64,000 bases of DNA from Streptococcus australis ATCC 700641 (GTDB lineage Bacteria > Bacillota > Bacilli > Lactobacillales > Streptococcaceae): NCBI RefSeq assembly GCF_000186465.1, contig NZ_GL636091.1, positions 384,216 through 448,215 on the forward strand. Reading direction: 5' to 3'. This document shows, one piece after another, positions 39,721-50,119 of the stretch; position 1 is the stretch's first letter, and each line of letters begins with the position of its first letter. The position numbers were made by a program, and so were the translations under genes. The notes under the pieces are model-generated. The model did no database searches and was not told the origin of the DNA. It was given only the letters and a program-made list of their open reading frames with translations.

Positions 39721-39807
39721 CAGTCAGCTCCTTAGGGTTTCTTTTCTTTCATTATAACAAATCTAGGGCATGTTTTCTTCTATTTGAGAGGGAAATTTTG
39801 TTTTAAA

Positions 39808-39824
39808 CTTAAAAGATACTTAAA
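39808..39824 (-). promoter_or_regulatory. CiaR-type direct repeat between sdaAB and a LysM gene
   Basis: Minus strand: TTTAAG-TATCT-TTTAAG, a perfect match to the CiaR consensus TTTAAG-N5-TTTAAG. The TATAAT-like -10 of sdaAB (TTATAATG near 39755) is about 50 nt further on, not the usual 10, so the target gene and the sign of regulation are unclear. Confidence 0.6.
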
Positions 39825-39950
39825 ACTAGTTTATTTGAGGTGTTTTTTATTCTTGCTAACATATTATTGAAATATTTGACGTGATTTCATAAAGTTTCTG
39901 AAACATTTCTTCTGTAAGATAAAGAACATACAGAAAAGGAGTGTAAAACC

Positions 39951-40493
39951 ATGAATAAAAAAATCTTTGTAAAACGTGTAATCGGATTGAGCTTATTATC
40001 AGGAATGTTTATTCCCGTCCTTGCCAGTGCAGAATCTTACACTGTAAAGTCAGGTGATACCTTATCAGCTATTGCTAAAGAGAAGAATACAACGGTTGAT
40101 GCGATTGCTAAGAAAAATAAGATTAGTAATGTCAACCTCATTACAGTTGGTCAAGTTTTAGAGATTGAAGATGACAAGGCAACAACTAATACCACAGAGC
40201 AAGCTAGCACTAGTAAAGATAACACTGGACAAGCAACAACTACGGTATCTGCTTCAGATGGCTTAAGTGCCGAAGATGTAGCGGCTAAAGAATGGATTGC
40301 CCAGAAAGAATCAAGTGGCAGTTACACAGCACAAAATGGCCAATACTATGGTCGTTACCAGTTATCCCTTTCTTATTTAAACGGTGACTTATCACCAGAA
40401 AACCAGGAAAAAGTAGCCAATCAATATGTTGTCAACCGATATGGATCATGGTCGGCGGCTAAAAACTTCTGGCTGGCCAATGGCTGGTATTAA
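39951..40493 (+). CDS. Secreted LysM protein with Apf-like C-terminus
   Basis: A 180-aa exported protein with a signal peptide (about 1-27, AxA site before ESYT), one LysM domain (about 28-73), a Thr/Ser-rich linker and a C-terminal domain (about 108-180) with AAKEWIAQKESSGSYTAQNG...YGRYQLSLSYL, like the aggregation-promoting-factor/lysozyme-like family. It ends at an aromatic NGWY tail. AAAGGAG lies 9 nt before the ATG. Probably a surface-localised wall hydrolase or stress protein; the enzymatic activity is inferred. Confidence 0.87.
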   Translation: MNKKIFVKRVIGLSLLSGMFIPVLASAESYTVKSGDTLSAIAKEKNTTVDAIAKKNKISNVNLITVGQVLEIEDDKATTNTTEQASTSKDNTGQATTTVSASDGLSAEDVAAKEWIAQKESSGSYTAQNGQYYGRYQLSLSYLNGDLSPENQEKVANQYVVNRYGSWSAAKNFWLANGWY

Positions 40494-40500
40494 AGTAGAT

Positions 40501-40529
40501 GAAAGAGTTCAGCAATTGGACTCTTTTTT
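40501..40529 (+). terminator. Terminator of the second LysM gene
   Basis: AAAGAGTTCA/TGGACTCTTT stem (one G-U pair) with a 5-nt loop and a T-run. Confidence 0.82.
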
Positions 40530-40587
40530 GATTTACAGACTTGTAAACATATAGATACAATAGCCAATAAGAAGGATGGCAAGATGC

Positions 40588-40616
40588 TTGTTTTCTACTA
40601 TAAAGCGTGTTACAAT
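40588..40616 (+). promoter_or_regulatory. Probable mnmA promoter
   Basis: TTGTTT (40588-40593), 17-bp spacer, TACAAT (40611-40616). It is followed by a leader with a 15-bp direct repeat (40631-40645 and 40657-40671). Confidence 0.55.
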
Positions 40617-40673
40617 TGATAATGCTCAAAACGACCTTCAATCGTTGAAGCAAACCACGACCTTCAATCGTGA

Positions 40674-41819
<1,146 letters not shown>

Positions 41820-41956
41820 ATTGACAAATTTTCTCAATTTGCTACAATAATAAAAGCAATAGAAGTGATGGTCAAAGCTCATGGATGTTGCAGGCTTTTT
41901 TGTCCTGCACTTCTCAGAGTTTTGACTATTTTTGTGTCGTTTCGAAAGGAAGTTAC

Positions 41957-42412
41957 ATGCAAGAACAGGATTTTCGGACCAAGTCAAACCAAACGGTTTT
42001 TGGTGTGAGAGCGACTGCTTTGATTGTAAAAGACAATCGCTTATTAGTCGTAGAAGATGAGGATGGTTTTTATACAATCGGAGGTGCTATTCAAGTGGAT
42101 GAAGCTACTGGAGATGCCGTAGTTCGAGAAGTAAAAGAGGAACTTGGGGTCGCATCTAGAGCGGTTCAGTTAGCTTTCATTGTTGAAAATCGATTTGAAC
42201 AAGCTGAGGTCCACTATCATAATATCGAGTTCCATTATTTAGTAGACTTACTGGAAGATGCACCGTTAACCATGCAAGAAGATGCGAAGCCCTTACCTTG
42301 CCGGTGGCTTGCTTTAGATGATCTACATACTGTTAATCTGAAGCCGTCATTTTTAAAAACCGCCTTACCAGATTGGGACGGACAATTACGACACATCCAT
42401 CTTAAAGAATAG
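41957..42412 (+). CDS. Nudix hydrolase
   Basis: A 151-aa pyrophosphohydrolase with a complete Nudix box beginning GAIQVDE and ending REVKEELGV (about 47-68), matching GX5EX7REUXEEXGU. The start at 41957 has AAGGAAG upstream. An upstream extension of the frame is not credible. Substrate unknown. Pneumococcus has a Nudix gene in the same place between mnmA and mnmG. It ends 8 nt before mnmG. Confidence 0.88.
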   Translation: MQEQDFRTKSNQTVFGVRATALIVKDNRLLVVEDEDGFYTIGGAIQVDEATGDAVVREVKEELGVASRAVQLAFIVENRFEQAEVHYHNIEFHYLVDLLEDAPLTMQEDAKPLPCRWLALDDLHTVNLKPSFLKTALPDWDGQLRHIHLKE

Positions 42413-42420
42413 GAGAAAAA

Positions 42421-44328
42421 ATGACTTATAATTTTATAGAAGAATACGATATTATTGTAATCGGAGCGGGGCATGCTGGGGTAGAAGCCTCCCTTGCTGC
42501 GAGCCGAATGGGTTGTAAAGTTTTACTTGCAACCATCAATATCGAAATGTTGGCGTTTTTGCCATGTAATCCTTCAATTGGTGGTTCGGCAAAAGGGATT
42601 GTGGTCCGTGAGGTAGATGCCCTCGGCGGCGAGATGGCCAAGAATATTGACAAGTCCTACATTCAAATGAAGATGTTGAATACAGGAAAGGGTCCAGCAG
42701 TCCGTGCACTTCGTGCCCAAGCGGATAAGGAACTTTATTCTAAGGAAATGCGCAGGACGGTTGAGAACCAAGAAAACTTGACTCTTCGCCAAACCATGAT
42801 TGATGAAATTTTGGTAGAAGATGGGAAGGTTATTGGTGTTCGAACTGCGACTCACCAAGAATATGGGGCCAAGGCTGTTATTGTCACGACTGGAACAGCT
42901 TTACGTGGAGAAATCATCATTGGGGATCTCAAGTATTCATCTGGCCCTAACCATAGCCTTGCTTCTATTAATTTGGCTGACAATCTCAAAAATCTAGGAC
43001 TAGAAATTGGTCGTTTCAAAACGGGTACGCCACCACGTGTAAAGGCATCGTCAATCAATTATGAAGAAACGGAAATTCAACCTGGTGATGAGAATCCAAA
43101 TCACTTTTCTTACAATTCGCGTGACGAGGATTATTTAAAGGATCAAATCCCTTGTTGGCTAACCTATACCAATAGTCAAAGTCACGAGATCATCAACAGC
43201 AATTTACACCGGGCCCCTATGTTTACAGGTGTTGTAAAGGGTGTTGGCCCTCGTTATTGTCCATCTATTGAAGATAAAATTGTTCGCTTTGCTGACAAGG
43301 AACGTCATCAGCTTTTCCTTGAACCAGAAGGACGCAATACAGAAGAAGTCTATGTCCAAGGCTTGTCAACCAGTTTACCAGAGGATGTGCAACGAGATCT
43401 TGTCCATTCTATTAAGGGATTGGAAAATGCTGAGATGATGCGAACGGGTTATGCGATTGAGTATGATATGGTTCTTCCACATCAATTGCGGGCAACTTTA
43501 GAAACCAAGAAAATTTCAGGTCTCTTTACAGCAGGCCAAACCAATGGAACATCTGGCTATGAGGAAGCTGCTGGCCAAGGAATTGTGGCAGGGATTAATG
43601 CTGCCCTAAAAATTCAAGGAAAACCAGAGCTCATCTTGAAACGTAGTGATGGTTATATTGGAGTCATGATTGATGACTTGGTAACCAAAGGGACAGTTGA
43701 GCCCTATCGTTTGTTAACAAGTCGTGCTGAATATCGTTTGATTCTTCGTCATGATAATGCAGATATGCGCTTGACAGAAATCGGTCGCGAGGTTGGTCTA
43801 GTTGACGACGAACGTTGGGCACGTTTTGAAACCAAGAAGTATCAGTTTGAAAATGAAATGAAGCGCCTTGACAGTATCAAGCTAAAACCTGTAAAGGAAA
43901 CGAACGAGAAGGTGGCAGCGCTAGGCTTTAAACCATTGACAGATGCTGTCACAGCCAAAGAATTCTTGAGAAGACCAGAAGTATCTTATCAAGATGTTGT
44001 CAACTTTATCGGACCAGCGACTGAAGAACTAGATGATAAGATTATCGAGCTGATTGAAACTGAAATTAAGTACGAGGGTTATATCTCAAAAGCTTTAGAT
44101 CAGGTTGAAAAAATGAAGCGAATGGAAGAAAAACGAATTCCTGCCAATATTGACTGGGATGATATTGACTCCATCGCAACAGAAGCTCGTCAAAAGTTCA
44201 AACTGATTAATCCAGAGACCATTGGTCAAGCTAGCCGGATCTCAGGTGTCAACCCAGCTGACATTTCTATCTTGATGGTGTATCTTGAAGGCAAGAGTCG
44301 GAGCATTTCTAAGAATCAAGAAAAATAA
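42421..44328 (+). CDS. mnmG: tRNA U34 modification enzyme MnmG (GidA)
   Basis: FAD-dependent partner of MnmE that introduces the carboxymethylaminomethyl group at U34 of certain tRNAs, using methylenetetrahydrofolate. The 635-aa protein has the [13 protein letters not shown] (about 16-25), the [11 protein letters not shown] loop with its catalytic-site Cys, [17 protein letters not shown], and the C-terminal helical tRNA-binding domain ending [20 protein letters not shown] lies 6 nt before the start. Confidence 0.98.
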   Translation: MTYNFIEEYDIIVIGAGHAGVEASLAASRMGCKVLLATINIEMLAFLPCNPSIGGSAKGIVVREVDALGGEMAKNIDKSYIQMKMLNTGKGPAVRALRAQADKELYSKEMRRTVENQENLTLRQTMIDEILVEDGKVIGVRTATHQEYGAKAVIVTTGTALRGEIIIGDLKYSSGPNHSLASINLADNLKNLGLEIGRFKTGTPPRVKASSINYEETEIQPGDENPNHFSYNSRDEDYLKDQIPCWLTYTNSQSHEIINSNLHRAPMFTGVVKGVGPRYCPSIEDKIVRFADKERHQLFLEPEGRNTEEVYVQGLSTSLPEDVQRDLVHSIKGLENAEMMRTGYAIEYDMVLPHQLRATLETKKISGLFTAGQTNGTSGYEEAAGQGIVAGINAALKIQGKPELILKRSDGYIGVMIDDLVTKGTVEPYRLLTSRAEYRLILRHDNADMRLTEIGREVGLVDDERWARFETKKYQFENEMKRLDSIKLKPVKETNEKVAALGFKPLTDAVTAKEFLRRPEVSYQDVVNFIGPATEELDDKIIELIETEIKYEGYISKALDQVEKMKRMEEKRIPANIDWDDIDSIATEARQKFKLINPETIGQASRISGVNPADISILMVYLEGKSRSISKNQEK

Positions 44329-44356
44329 TCCTAACTTATTATGATGTAAATATGTG

Positions 44357-44387
44357 GAAGAAGTAGCCAAATAGCTACTTCTTTTCT
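44357..44387 (+). terminator. Terminator of mnmG
   Basis: AGAAGTAGC/GCTACTTCT stem with a short A+T loop and trailing Ts, about 30 nt after the stop. Confidence 0.83.
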
Positions 44388-44411
44388 CGTTCTGCTGTAT
44401 ATTTACAATAG

Positions 44412-44428
44412 TGTAAACATCCTTTACA
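44412..44428. promoter_or_regulatory. GlnR-type palindrome upstream of gdpP
   Basis: TGTAA-ACATCCT-TTACA matches the GlnR/TnrA consensus TGTNA-N7-TNACA exactly and sits in a longer palindrome (GTGTAAA/TTTACAC, 44411-44429). It lies about 95 nt upstream of the extended -10 TGGTATAAT (44520-44528) that probably serves gdpP. Confidence 0.5.
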
Positions 44429-44547
44429 CCATTTGACAAATGAGGGACCGGACCTTAATCCCTGTCAGCTTTTTCTTTGGTGGAAAGGCTTGACTGTCCT
44501 CGCTTTTTCTTATGTTTTATGGTATAATGGCCCAACAGAGGTTTATG

Positions 44548-46524
44548 ATGAAAAAATTTCGTATGACGCCTATCCATTATTGTATGGTAGGTTTGTTAGC
44601 ATTTATTATATTAGCCATCAGTTCCAGATTATTGGGTGGCACAATTGTAAATTTATTTGTGATTCTGTTGATTCTTTCCGGTGTCATCTATCTCTTTCTT
44701 CATCAATTAAAGCAAGTAGAATTGGATGAGCTAGAACAAATTCAATATGTCAATCATCAGGCTGAAAATGGGTTGGCATCGCTACTGGATAAAATGCCAG
44801 TTGGTGTAATCAAGGTAAACGGTGAAACCAATGAAGTTGAGTGGTTCAATCCTTATGCGGAGTTGATTTTCTCCACTGAGGATGGGCAATTCGATGTGGA
44901 ATACCTGCAACAAGTGTTGGCGATCCCTTTTGAAGGGAAAGGCCATTATGCAACCATTGGAGATAAGAAATATTCTGTTTATCTAGATTCCCAGGCCAGT
45001 GTCGTTTATTTTTTTGATGCGTCTAGTGAGTACGAGGCCAACGTTGGTCTTGTAACGACTAGGCCGGTCATCGGGATTATGTCCGTAGACAACTATGATG
45101 ATTTAGAAGATGTTGTATCTGATTCGGATATCAGTAGCATCAATGGATTTATTGCAAACTTTGTTGAAGAATTCTCGGAAAAATACCATATATTTTACCG
45201 AAGAGTTGTGATGGATCGTTTTTATCTCTTTACCGACTATACGGTCCTTGAACAATTAATAGAATCTAAATTTTCTATTATTGACCAATTCCGTGAGGAA
45301 GCGAAAAATCGTGAATTACCCATTACGTTAAGTATGGGATTCTCTTACGGAGATGGCAAACATGATGAAATCGGTAGAGTTGCTTTGTCAAATCTAAACT
45401 TAGCTGAGGTTCGAGGTGGTGACCAAGCAGTTGTGAAAGAAAGAGAAGAAGGCAAGGATCCTATTTTCTTTGGAGGAGGGACAGCTTCTGCTATCAAGCG
45501 CACCCGCACACGAACTCGTGCAATGATGACAGCCATTTCTGAAAAAATCAAATCAGTTGATCAGGTATTTGTTGTTGGCCATAAAAAATTAGATATGGAT
45601 GCTTTGGGAGCATCGATTGGGATGCAATTATTTGCAAACAATATCAACGAACGCTCTTATGCAGTTTATGATGATACGTCTATGGCTCAGGATATCGAAC
45701 GAGCAGTTGAAAAAATTCAATCAGATGGAGCGACTAAACTAGTAACAGTTTCAGATGCTTTACGGATGGTAAGCGATCAATCCCTTTTGATTATGGTAGA
45801 CCATTCGAAGACAGCTCTCACGCTTTCAAATGATTTGTATGAGAAATTTTCCCAAGTCATTGTCATTGATCACCATAGACGGGACGAAGACTTTCCTGAA
45901 AATGCCATGATCACTTATATTGAAAGTGGCGCAAGTAGTGCGAGTGAGTTGGTTACTGAATTGCTTCAGTTCCAGAATTCTAAGAAGAACCGCTTGAATA
46001 AGATTCAAGCCAGTGTTCTGATGGCCGGTATTATGTTGGATACCAAGAATTTCTCAGTTCGCGTAACCAGTCGTACATTTGATGTAGCTAGTTATTTACG
46101 AAGCCGAGGCAGTGATAGTGTTCTCATCCAGGAAATTTCAGCTACTAACTTTGATGAGTACCGCGAAGTAAATGAATTGATCCTAAATGGTCAAATGGTC
46201 TTCCCACATATTATTGTGGCAACAGGAGCAGCAGATGTTCCTTATGGAACAGTCACCATTAGTAAAGCAGCGGATAGTATGTTGGCCATGTCCAAAATTG
46301 AAGCGACCTTTGTTATTGCATTGAATGAACAAGGAAGCATTTCCATTTCAGCTCGAAGCAGAAGCAAAGTCAACGTGCAAAAAATTATGGAGCAAATGGG
46401 AGGCGGAGGCCACTTTAATTCGGCGGCTTCTCAGTTGGAAGATGTAACCATCGATCAGGTTCGTGCCCAGTTGATTGACTGTATTCAAGAAGAGGTCCAA
46501 AAGGATAAGGAGGAAGAAGAATGA
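44548..46524 (+). CDS. gdpP: Cyclic-di-AMP phosphodiesterase GdpP
   Basis: Membrane-bound DHH/DHHA1 enzyme hydrolysing c-di-AMP to pApA, affecting osmolyte balance, wall stress and beta-lactam tolerance. The 658 residues comprise two N-terminal membrane helices, a PAS-like domain, a degenerate GGDEF domain, and the catalytic DHH domain with [22 protein letters not shown] and [12 protein letters not shown]1 carries [12 protein letters not shown]. The start at 44548 (MKKFRMTP) is best spaced from AGAGG. The stop overlaps the rplI start (ATGA). Confidence 0.95.
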   Translation: MKKFRMTPIHYCMVGLLAFIILAISSRLLGGTIVNLFVILLILSGVIYLFLHQLKQVELDELEQIQYVNHQAENGLASLLDKMPVGVIKVNGETNEVEWFNPYAELIFSTEDGQFDVEYLQQVLAIPFEGKGHYATIGDKKYSVYLDSQASVVYFFDASSEYEANVGLVTTRPVIGIMSVDNYDDLEDVVSDSDISSINGFIANFVEEFSEKYHIFYRRVVMDRFYLFTDYTVLEQLIESKFSIIDQFREEAKNRELPITLSMGFSYGDGKHDEIGRVALSNLNLAEVRGGDQAVVKEREEGKDPIFFGGGTASAIKRTRTRTRAMMTAISEKIKSVDQVFVVGHKKLDMDALGASIGMQLFANNINERSYAVYDDTSMAQDIERAVEKIQSDGATKLVTVSDALRMVSDQSLLIMVDHSKTALTLSNDLYEKFSQVIVIDHHRRDEDFPENAMITYIESGASSASELVTELLQFQNSKKNRLNKIQASVLMAGIMLDTKNFSVRVTSRTFDVASYLRSRGSDSVLIQEISATNFDEYREVNELILNGQMVFPHIIVATGAADVPYGTVTISKAADSMLAMSKIEATFVIALNEQGSISISARSRSKVNVQKIMEQMGGGGHFNSAASQLEDVTIDQVRAQLIDCIQEEVQKDKEEEE

Positions 46525-46972
46525 AAGTTATCTTTTTAGCAGATGTAAAAGGAAAAGGAAAAAAGGGGAAATTAAAGAAGTCCCAACAGGTTATGCGCAA
46601 AACTTTTTGATTAAAAAGAATTTAGCTAAGGAAGCCAATGCCCAAGCGATTGGGGAGCTTCGTGGTAAGCAAAAATCTGAAGAAAAAGCCCATGCGGAAC
46701 TAGTCGCAGAAGCGAAAGACATTCAAGCAAAATTAGAAGAAGAAACGACCGTTGTCCAATTTACAGAAAAAATTGGTCCTGATGGACGTACATTTGGTTC
46801 GATTACCAATAAAAAAATTGCAGAAGAACTACAAAAACAATTTGGAATTAAAATCGATAAGCGTCACATTCAAGTGGCTTCACCAATTCGCTCTGTTGGG
46901 TTGATTGATGTGCCTGTTAAAATTTATCAGGATATTACAGGTGTTATCCAAATTCGAGTAAATGAAGGTTAA
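46521..46972 (+). pseudogene. rplI: Ribosomal protein bL9, apparent frameshift near codon 15
   Basis: Large-subunit protein bL9. The gene starts at 46521 after a strong AGGAGG, overlapping the gdpP stop, and reads [16 protein letters not shown]. In this frame it then meets a stop after 29 codons. The rest of bL9 ([20 protein letters not shown]... to 46972) lies one base back. The run GGA AAA AAG GGG AAA is one base short of the expected KKGE coding. Either one A or G is missing (sequencing error or mutation) or ribosomes shift -1 on A AAA AAG, which restores the normal protein exactly. Downstream of the shift the gene is intact. Confidence 0.85.
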
Positions 46973-46996
46973 GTACATCGTTAGAAAGGAATGACT

Positions 46997-48352
46997 ATGG
47001 CTGAGATAGAAGAATTAAGAACCCAGCCTCAAGATATCCAAGCAGAGCAATCTGTCTTAGGAGCCATCTTTATTGATGAGGGAAAACTGGTTTTTGTTCG
47101 TGAGTTTATTGAGCCAGCAGATTTCTTTAAATATGCCCATCGGTTAATTTTTAAGGCGATGATTGACCTTGCAGACAGAGGAGATGCTATTGATGCGACT
47201 ACAGTTCGCAATATTTTAGATAGTCAAGGGGATTTGCAAAATATCGGCGGTCTCTCTTATCTAGCCGAAATCATCAACTCTGTTCCAACCTCAGCCAATG
47301 CGGAATATTACGCAAAGATTGTTTCTGAAAAAGCGGTTCTAAGACGCCTGATTGCTCGTTTAACGGAGAGCATCAATCAAGCATATGATGGAGCTAGTCC
47401 GTCGGATGAAATTATTGCAGGTGCAGAAAAAGCTCTGATTGATGTTAGTGAAAATGCCAACCGGAGTGGTTTCAAGAATATCAAGGATATCTTAAATATC
47501 AACTTTGGAAGTCTTGAAACTCGGTCTTTGCAGACAACAGATATTACTGGGATTGCAACGGGATATCGAGATCTTGATCATATGACAACAGGTCTTCATG
47601 AAGAAGAGTTGATTATTCTTGCAGCTCGTCCAGCGGTTGGTAAAACTGCCTTTGCTCTAAACATTGCCCAAAATATTGGAACTAAGTTGGATAAAACAGT
47701 TGCTATTTTCTCGCTGGAAATGGGTGCTGAAAGTTTGGTAGACCGGATGTTGGCAGCAGAGGGCTTGATTGAATCCCATTCTATTCGTACGGGTCAGCTG
47801 ACAGACGATGAGTGGCGAAAATATGCCATTGCACAAGGAAACCTAGCCAATGCAAGCATTTATATAGATGATACTCCCGGTATTCGGATTACAGAAATTC
47901 GGTCTCGTTCTAGAAAATTAGCACAAGAGACAGGTAATCTCGGTTTAATCCTCATCGACTACTTGCAGTTGATTACTGGGACTGGACGCGAAAACCGTCA
48001 ACAGGAAGTATCAGAAATTTCTCGTCAATTAAAAATTTTGGCGAAGGAATTAAAGGTTCCTGTGATTGCCCTCAGTCAGCTATCTCGGGGAGTCGAACAA
48101 CGACAAGATAAACGTCCAGTTCTATCAGATATCCGTGAATCAGGATCCATCGAGCAGGATGCAGATATTGTTGCCTTTCTATATCGGGATGACTACTATG
48201 AACGTGCAGGCGAGGAAGAAGAAGGCTTGCCAAATAATAAGGTTGAAGTCATCATTGAAAAAAACCGTTCGGGAGCGCGTGGGACAGTGGAGTTAATCTT
48301 CCAAAAGGAATATAATAAATTCTCCAGCATATCAAAGAGAGTAGAGGAATAA
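46997..48352 (+). CDS. dnaB: Replicative DNA helicase DnaB
   Basis: Hexameric 5'-3' helicase at the fork (often named dnaC in Firmicutes). The 451-aa protein has an N-terminal primase-interacting domain (to about 150), linker, and RecA-type ATPase domain with ARPAVGKTA Walker A (about 209-217), LILIDYLQL Walker B and the arginine finger region. The start at 46997 (MAEIEELRTQPQD) is 7 nt from GAAAGGA. The ATG at 46991 is too close. It follows rplI as in other streptococci. Confidence 0.97.
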   Translation: MAEIEELRTQPQDIQAEQSVLGAIFIDEGKLVFVREFIEPADFFKYAHRLIFKAMIDLADRGDAIDATTVRNILDSQGDLQNIGGLSYLAEIINSVPTSANAEYYAKIVSEKAVLRRLIARLTESINQAYDGASPSDEIIAGAEKALIDVSENANRSGFKNIKDILNINFGSLETRSLQTTDITGIATGYRDLDHMTTGLHEEELIILAARPAVGKTAFALNIAQNIGTKLDKTVAIFSLEMGAESLVDRMLAAEGLIESHSIRTGQLTDDEWRKYAIAQGNLANASIYIDDTPGIRITEIRSRSRKLAQETGNLGLILIDYLQLITGTGRENRQQEVSEISRQLKILAKELKVPVIALSQLSRGVEQRQDKRPVLSDIRESGSIEQDADIVAFLYRDDYYERAGEEEEGLPNNKVEVIIEKNRSGARGTVELIFQKEYNKFSSISKRVEE

Positions 48353-48355
48353 TGG

Positions 48356-48628
48356 ATGAGTGATGCATTTACTGATGTAGCAAAAATGAAAAAAATCAAA
48401 GAAGAAATCAAGGCTCATGAAGGCCAAATTGTGGAAATGACCTTGGAAAATGGTCGTAAACGTCAAAAAAATAAATTTGGTCGATTAATTGAAGTCTATC
48501 CTTCTTTGTTTATTATCGAATATACAAATGAAAATAGTTTACCTGGTGAGCCAGCGACAACCTATGTCGAATCTTATACTTACTCAGATATTTTAACTGA
48601 GAAAAATCTGATTCATTACTTAGATTAA
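48356..48628 (+). CDS. veg: Veg family protein
   Basis: A 90-aa conserved Firmicute protein (MSDAFTDVAKMKKIKEEIKA...HEGQIVEMTLENGRKRQKNK). In Bacillus, Veg stimulates biofilm gene expression by opposing SinR. Streptococci lack that pathway, so the role here is unknown. The fold is a small beta-barrel with basic RKRQKNK, suggesting nucleic-acid binding. It begins 3 nt after dnaB and is followed by a terminator. Confidence 0.85.
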   Translation: MSDAFTDVAKMKKIKEEIKAHEGQIVEMTLENGRKRQKNKFGRLIEVYPSLFIIEYTNENSLPGEPATTYVESYTYSDILTEKNLIHYLD

Positions 48629-48654
48629 TTTGGTTAGGGTGATCTACCCATTCC

Positions 48655-48684
48655 AACCATCTCTTCTAGGAGATGGTTTTTTTT
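48655..48684 (+). terminator. Terminator of veg
   Basis: CCATCTC/GAGATGG stem with a 6-nt loop and eight Ts. The stretch from here to the rpsD promoter (48685-49035) holds no gene I can support, only A+T-rich sequence and an imperfect palindrome (48717-48749). Confidence 0.88.
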
Positions 48685-49035
48685 GATGATATGAACCATA
48701 TAATAGATGTTAATTGTGTAAATTTATTGACAAAGGTGTCAATTTTACAATCAAATCTGTCAATAATAGATAGGGAATCTTTTGAAGAGTCATCTCATTT
48801 ATGTTCTTAATCTTTCTACAATATAGAGATATTTGGGAGACTGTTAAAACAATCATACTTGACTAGCTGTAAATAAGCTGTAAAGATTCATGTAAACAAA
48901 ATAAATATTATAAGACAGGAAAGAAAAATACATGATAATCGAAGTCAGAAATTAGAAATTTAGAAAGTCGCTAGCCAGAAGCCTTCATTTTACTTTTCAG
49001 TTATAGAAAGAAATACAAAAAAACGAGAAAGCAAC

Positions 49036-49064
49036 TTTACAAGGACTGGTATTGGTGGTATAAT
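49036..49064 (+). promoter_or_regulatory. rpsD promoter
   Basis: TTTACA (49036-49041), 17-bp spacer, TATAAT (49059-49064). Transcription from here gives a leader of about 155 nt before rpsD, containing an 8-bp stem AGGAAGCC/GGCTTTCT (about 49110-49160) that could take part in autoregulation. Confidence 0.75.
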
Positions 49065-49225
49065 AGAATTTGTGCGAAATGACAGCAGGACAAAATGAAG
49101 CTCGTCAACAGGAAGCCAGCTAGAAAAGTAACCTTTGCTGTTTGGGCGAAGGCTTTCTGAACGAATCAGGTTTGTCTAAAACGTTATTTCCTACAAAAAA
49201 TTATTTTTATAGGAGGACATTTCAA

Positions 49226-49837
49226 ATGTCACGTTATACAGGACCATCTTGGAAACAATCTCGCCGTCTTGGCTTGTCACTTACAGGTACAGGTAAAGAA
49301 TTGGCACGTCGTAACTATGTACCAGGTCAACACGGACCAAACAACCGTTCAAAATTATCAGAATACGGTTTGCAATTAGCTGAAAAACAAAAACTTCGTT
49401 TCTCTTACGGACTTGGTGAAAAACAATTCCGTAACTTGTTCGTACAAGCTACTAAGATCAAAGAAGGAACAGTCGGTTTCAACTTCATGCTTCTTTTGGA
49501 ACGTCGTTTGGATAACGTTGTTTACCGTCTTGGACTTGCGACTACCCGTCGTCAAGCTCGTCAATTCGTTAACCACGGTCACATCCTTGTTGACGGAAAA
49601 CGCGTTGATATCCCTTCATACCGTGTAACTCCAGGTCAAGTGATCTCAGTTCGCGAAAAATCAGCTAAAGTTCCAGCGATCCTTGAAGCTGTTGAAGCAA
49701 CTCTTGGACGTCCAGCATTCGTATCATTCGATGCTGAAAAATTGGAAGGTTCATTGACTCGCTTGCCAGAACGCGATGAAATCAACCCAGAAATCAACGA
49801 AGCACTTGTCGTTGAATTCTACAACAAAATGCTTTAA
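49226..49837 (+). CDS. rpsD: Ribosomal protein uS4
   Basis: Primary 16S rRNA-binding protein of the 30S subunit, 203 aa. The S4 domain ([23 protein letters not shown], about 92-114) is intact. The start at 49226 ([14 protein letters not shown]) follows AGGAGG by 9 nt. An upstream in-frame extension lies in the untranslated leader. Codon use is strongly biased, as for a highly expressed gene. A long leader suggests autoregulation by S4, but I cannot show the site. Confidence 0.97.
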   Translation: MSRYTGPSWKQSRRLGLSLTGTGKELARRNYVPGQHGPNNRSKLSEYGLQLAEKQKLRFSYGLGEKQFRNLFVQATKIKEGTVGFNFMLLLERRLDNVVYRLGLATTRRQARQFVNHGHILVDGKRVDIPSYRVTPGQVISVREKSAKVPAILEAVEATLGRPAFVSFDAEKLEGSLTRLPERDEINPEINEALVVEFYNKML

Positions 49838-49856
49838 TTTTAAGAAAAAATTTGCA

Positions 49857-49883
49857 GAAAGCCTACGACAGTGGGCTTTTTGT
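49857..49883 (+). terminator. Terminator of rpsD
   Basis: AAAGCC(T)AC/GT(G)GGCTTT stem with a 4-nt loop and a T-run, 20 nt after the stop. Confidence 0.8.
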
Positions 49884-50026
49884 TTTGTCTTAAAGCGTTG
49901 ATTTCGGGGTTTGTTCCCTTATTTGCTCCCTAAGTTTACTTCGTAGAAAGAAATGGCCGTCGTAAAAATAGGCGGTTTTTCTTTTTCAAAATAGATAACA
50001 ACTCTCCTGATTTCGATATTTTTATG

Positions 50027-50093
50027 ACCAAATACCTAAAATAATGAACCAAATAGCGATTTTTTCTTCTTAGATAGTCCTTTTTGTTAAGAT
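50027..50093 (+). promoter_or_regulatory. comAB promoter with ComE-type tandem box
   Basis: ACCAAATACC (50027-50036) and ACCAAATAGC (50048-50057), period 21 bp, then 30 nt to TAAGAT (50088-50093). Box sequence, period and distance match the comC promoter. Confidence 0.78.
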
Positions 50094-50119
50094 GAAACAA
50101 ACGATTGGAAAGGGTTCTT

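Noticed and set aside
44364..44373. CCAAATAGCT resembling a ComE half-box after mnmG
   Set aside because: It is the loop and stem of the mnmG terminator, with no second box 21 bp away.
49142..49225. N-terminal extension of the rpsD frame by 28 codons
   Set aside because: It lies in the leader. The conserved [10 protein letters not shown] start with AGGAGG is at 49226.
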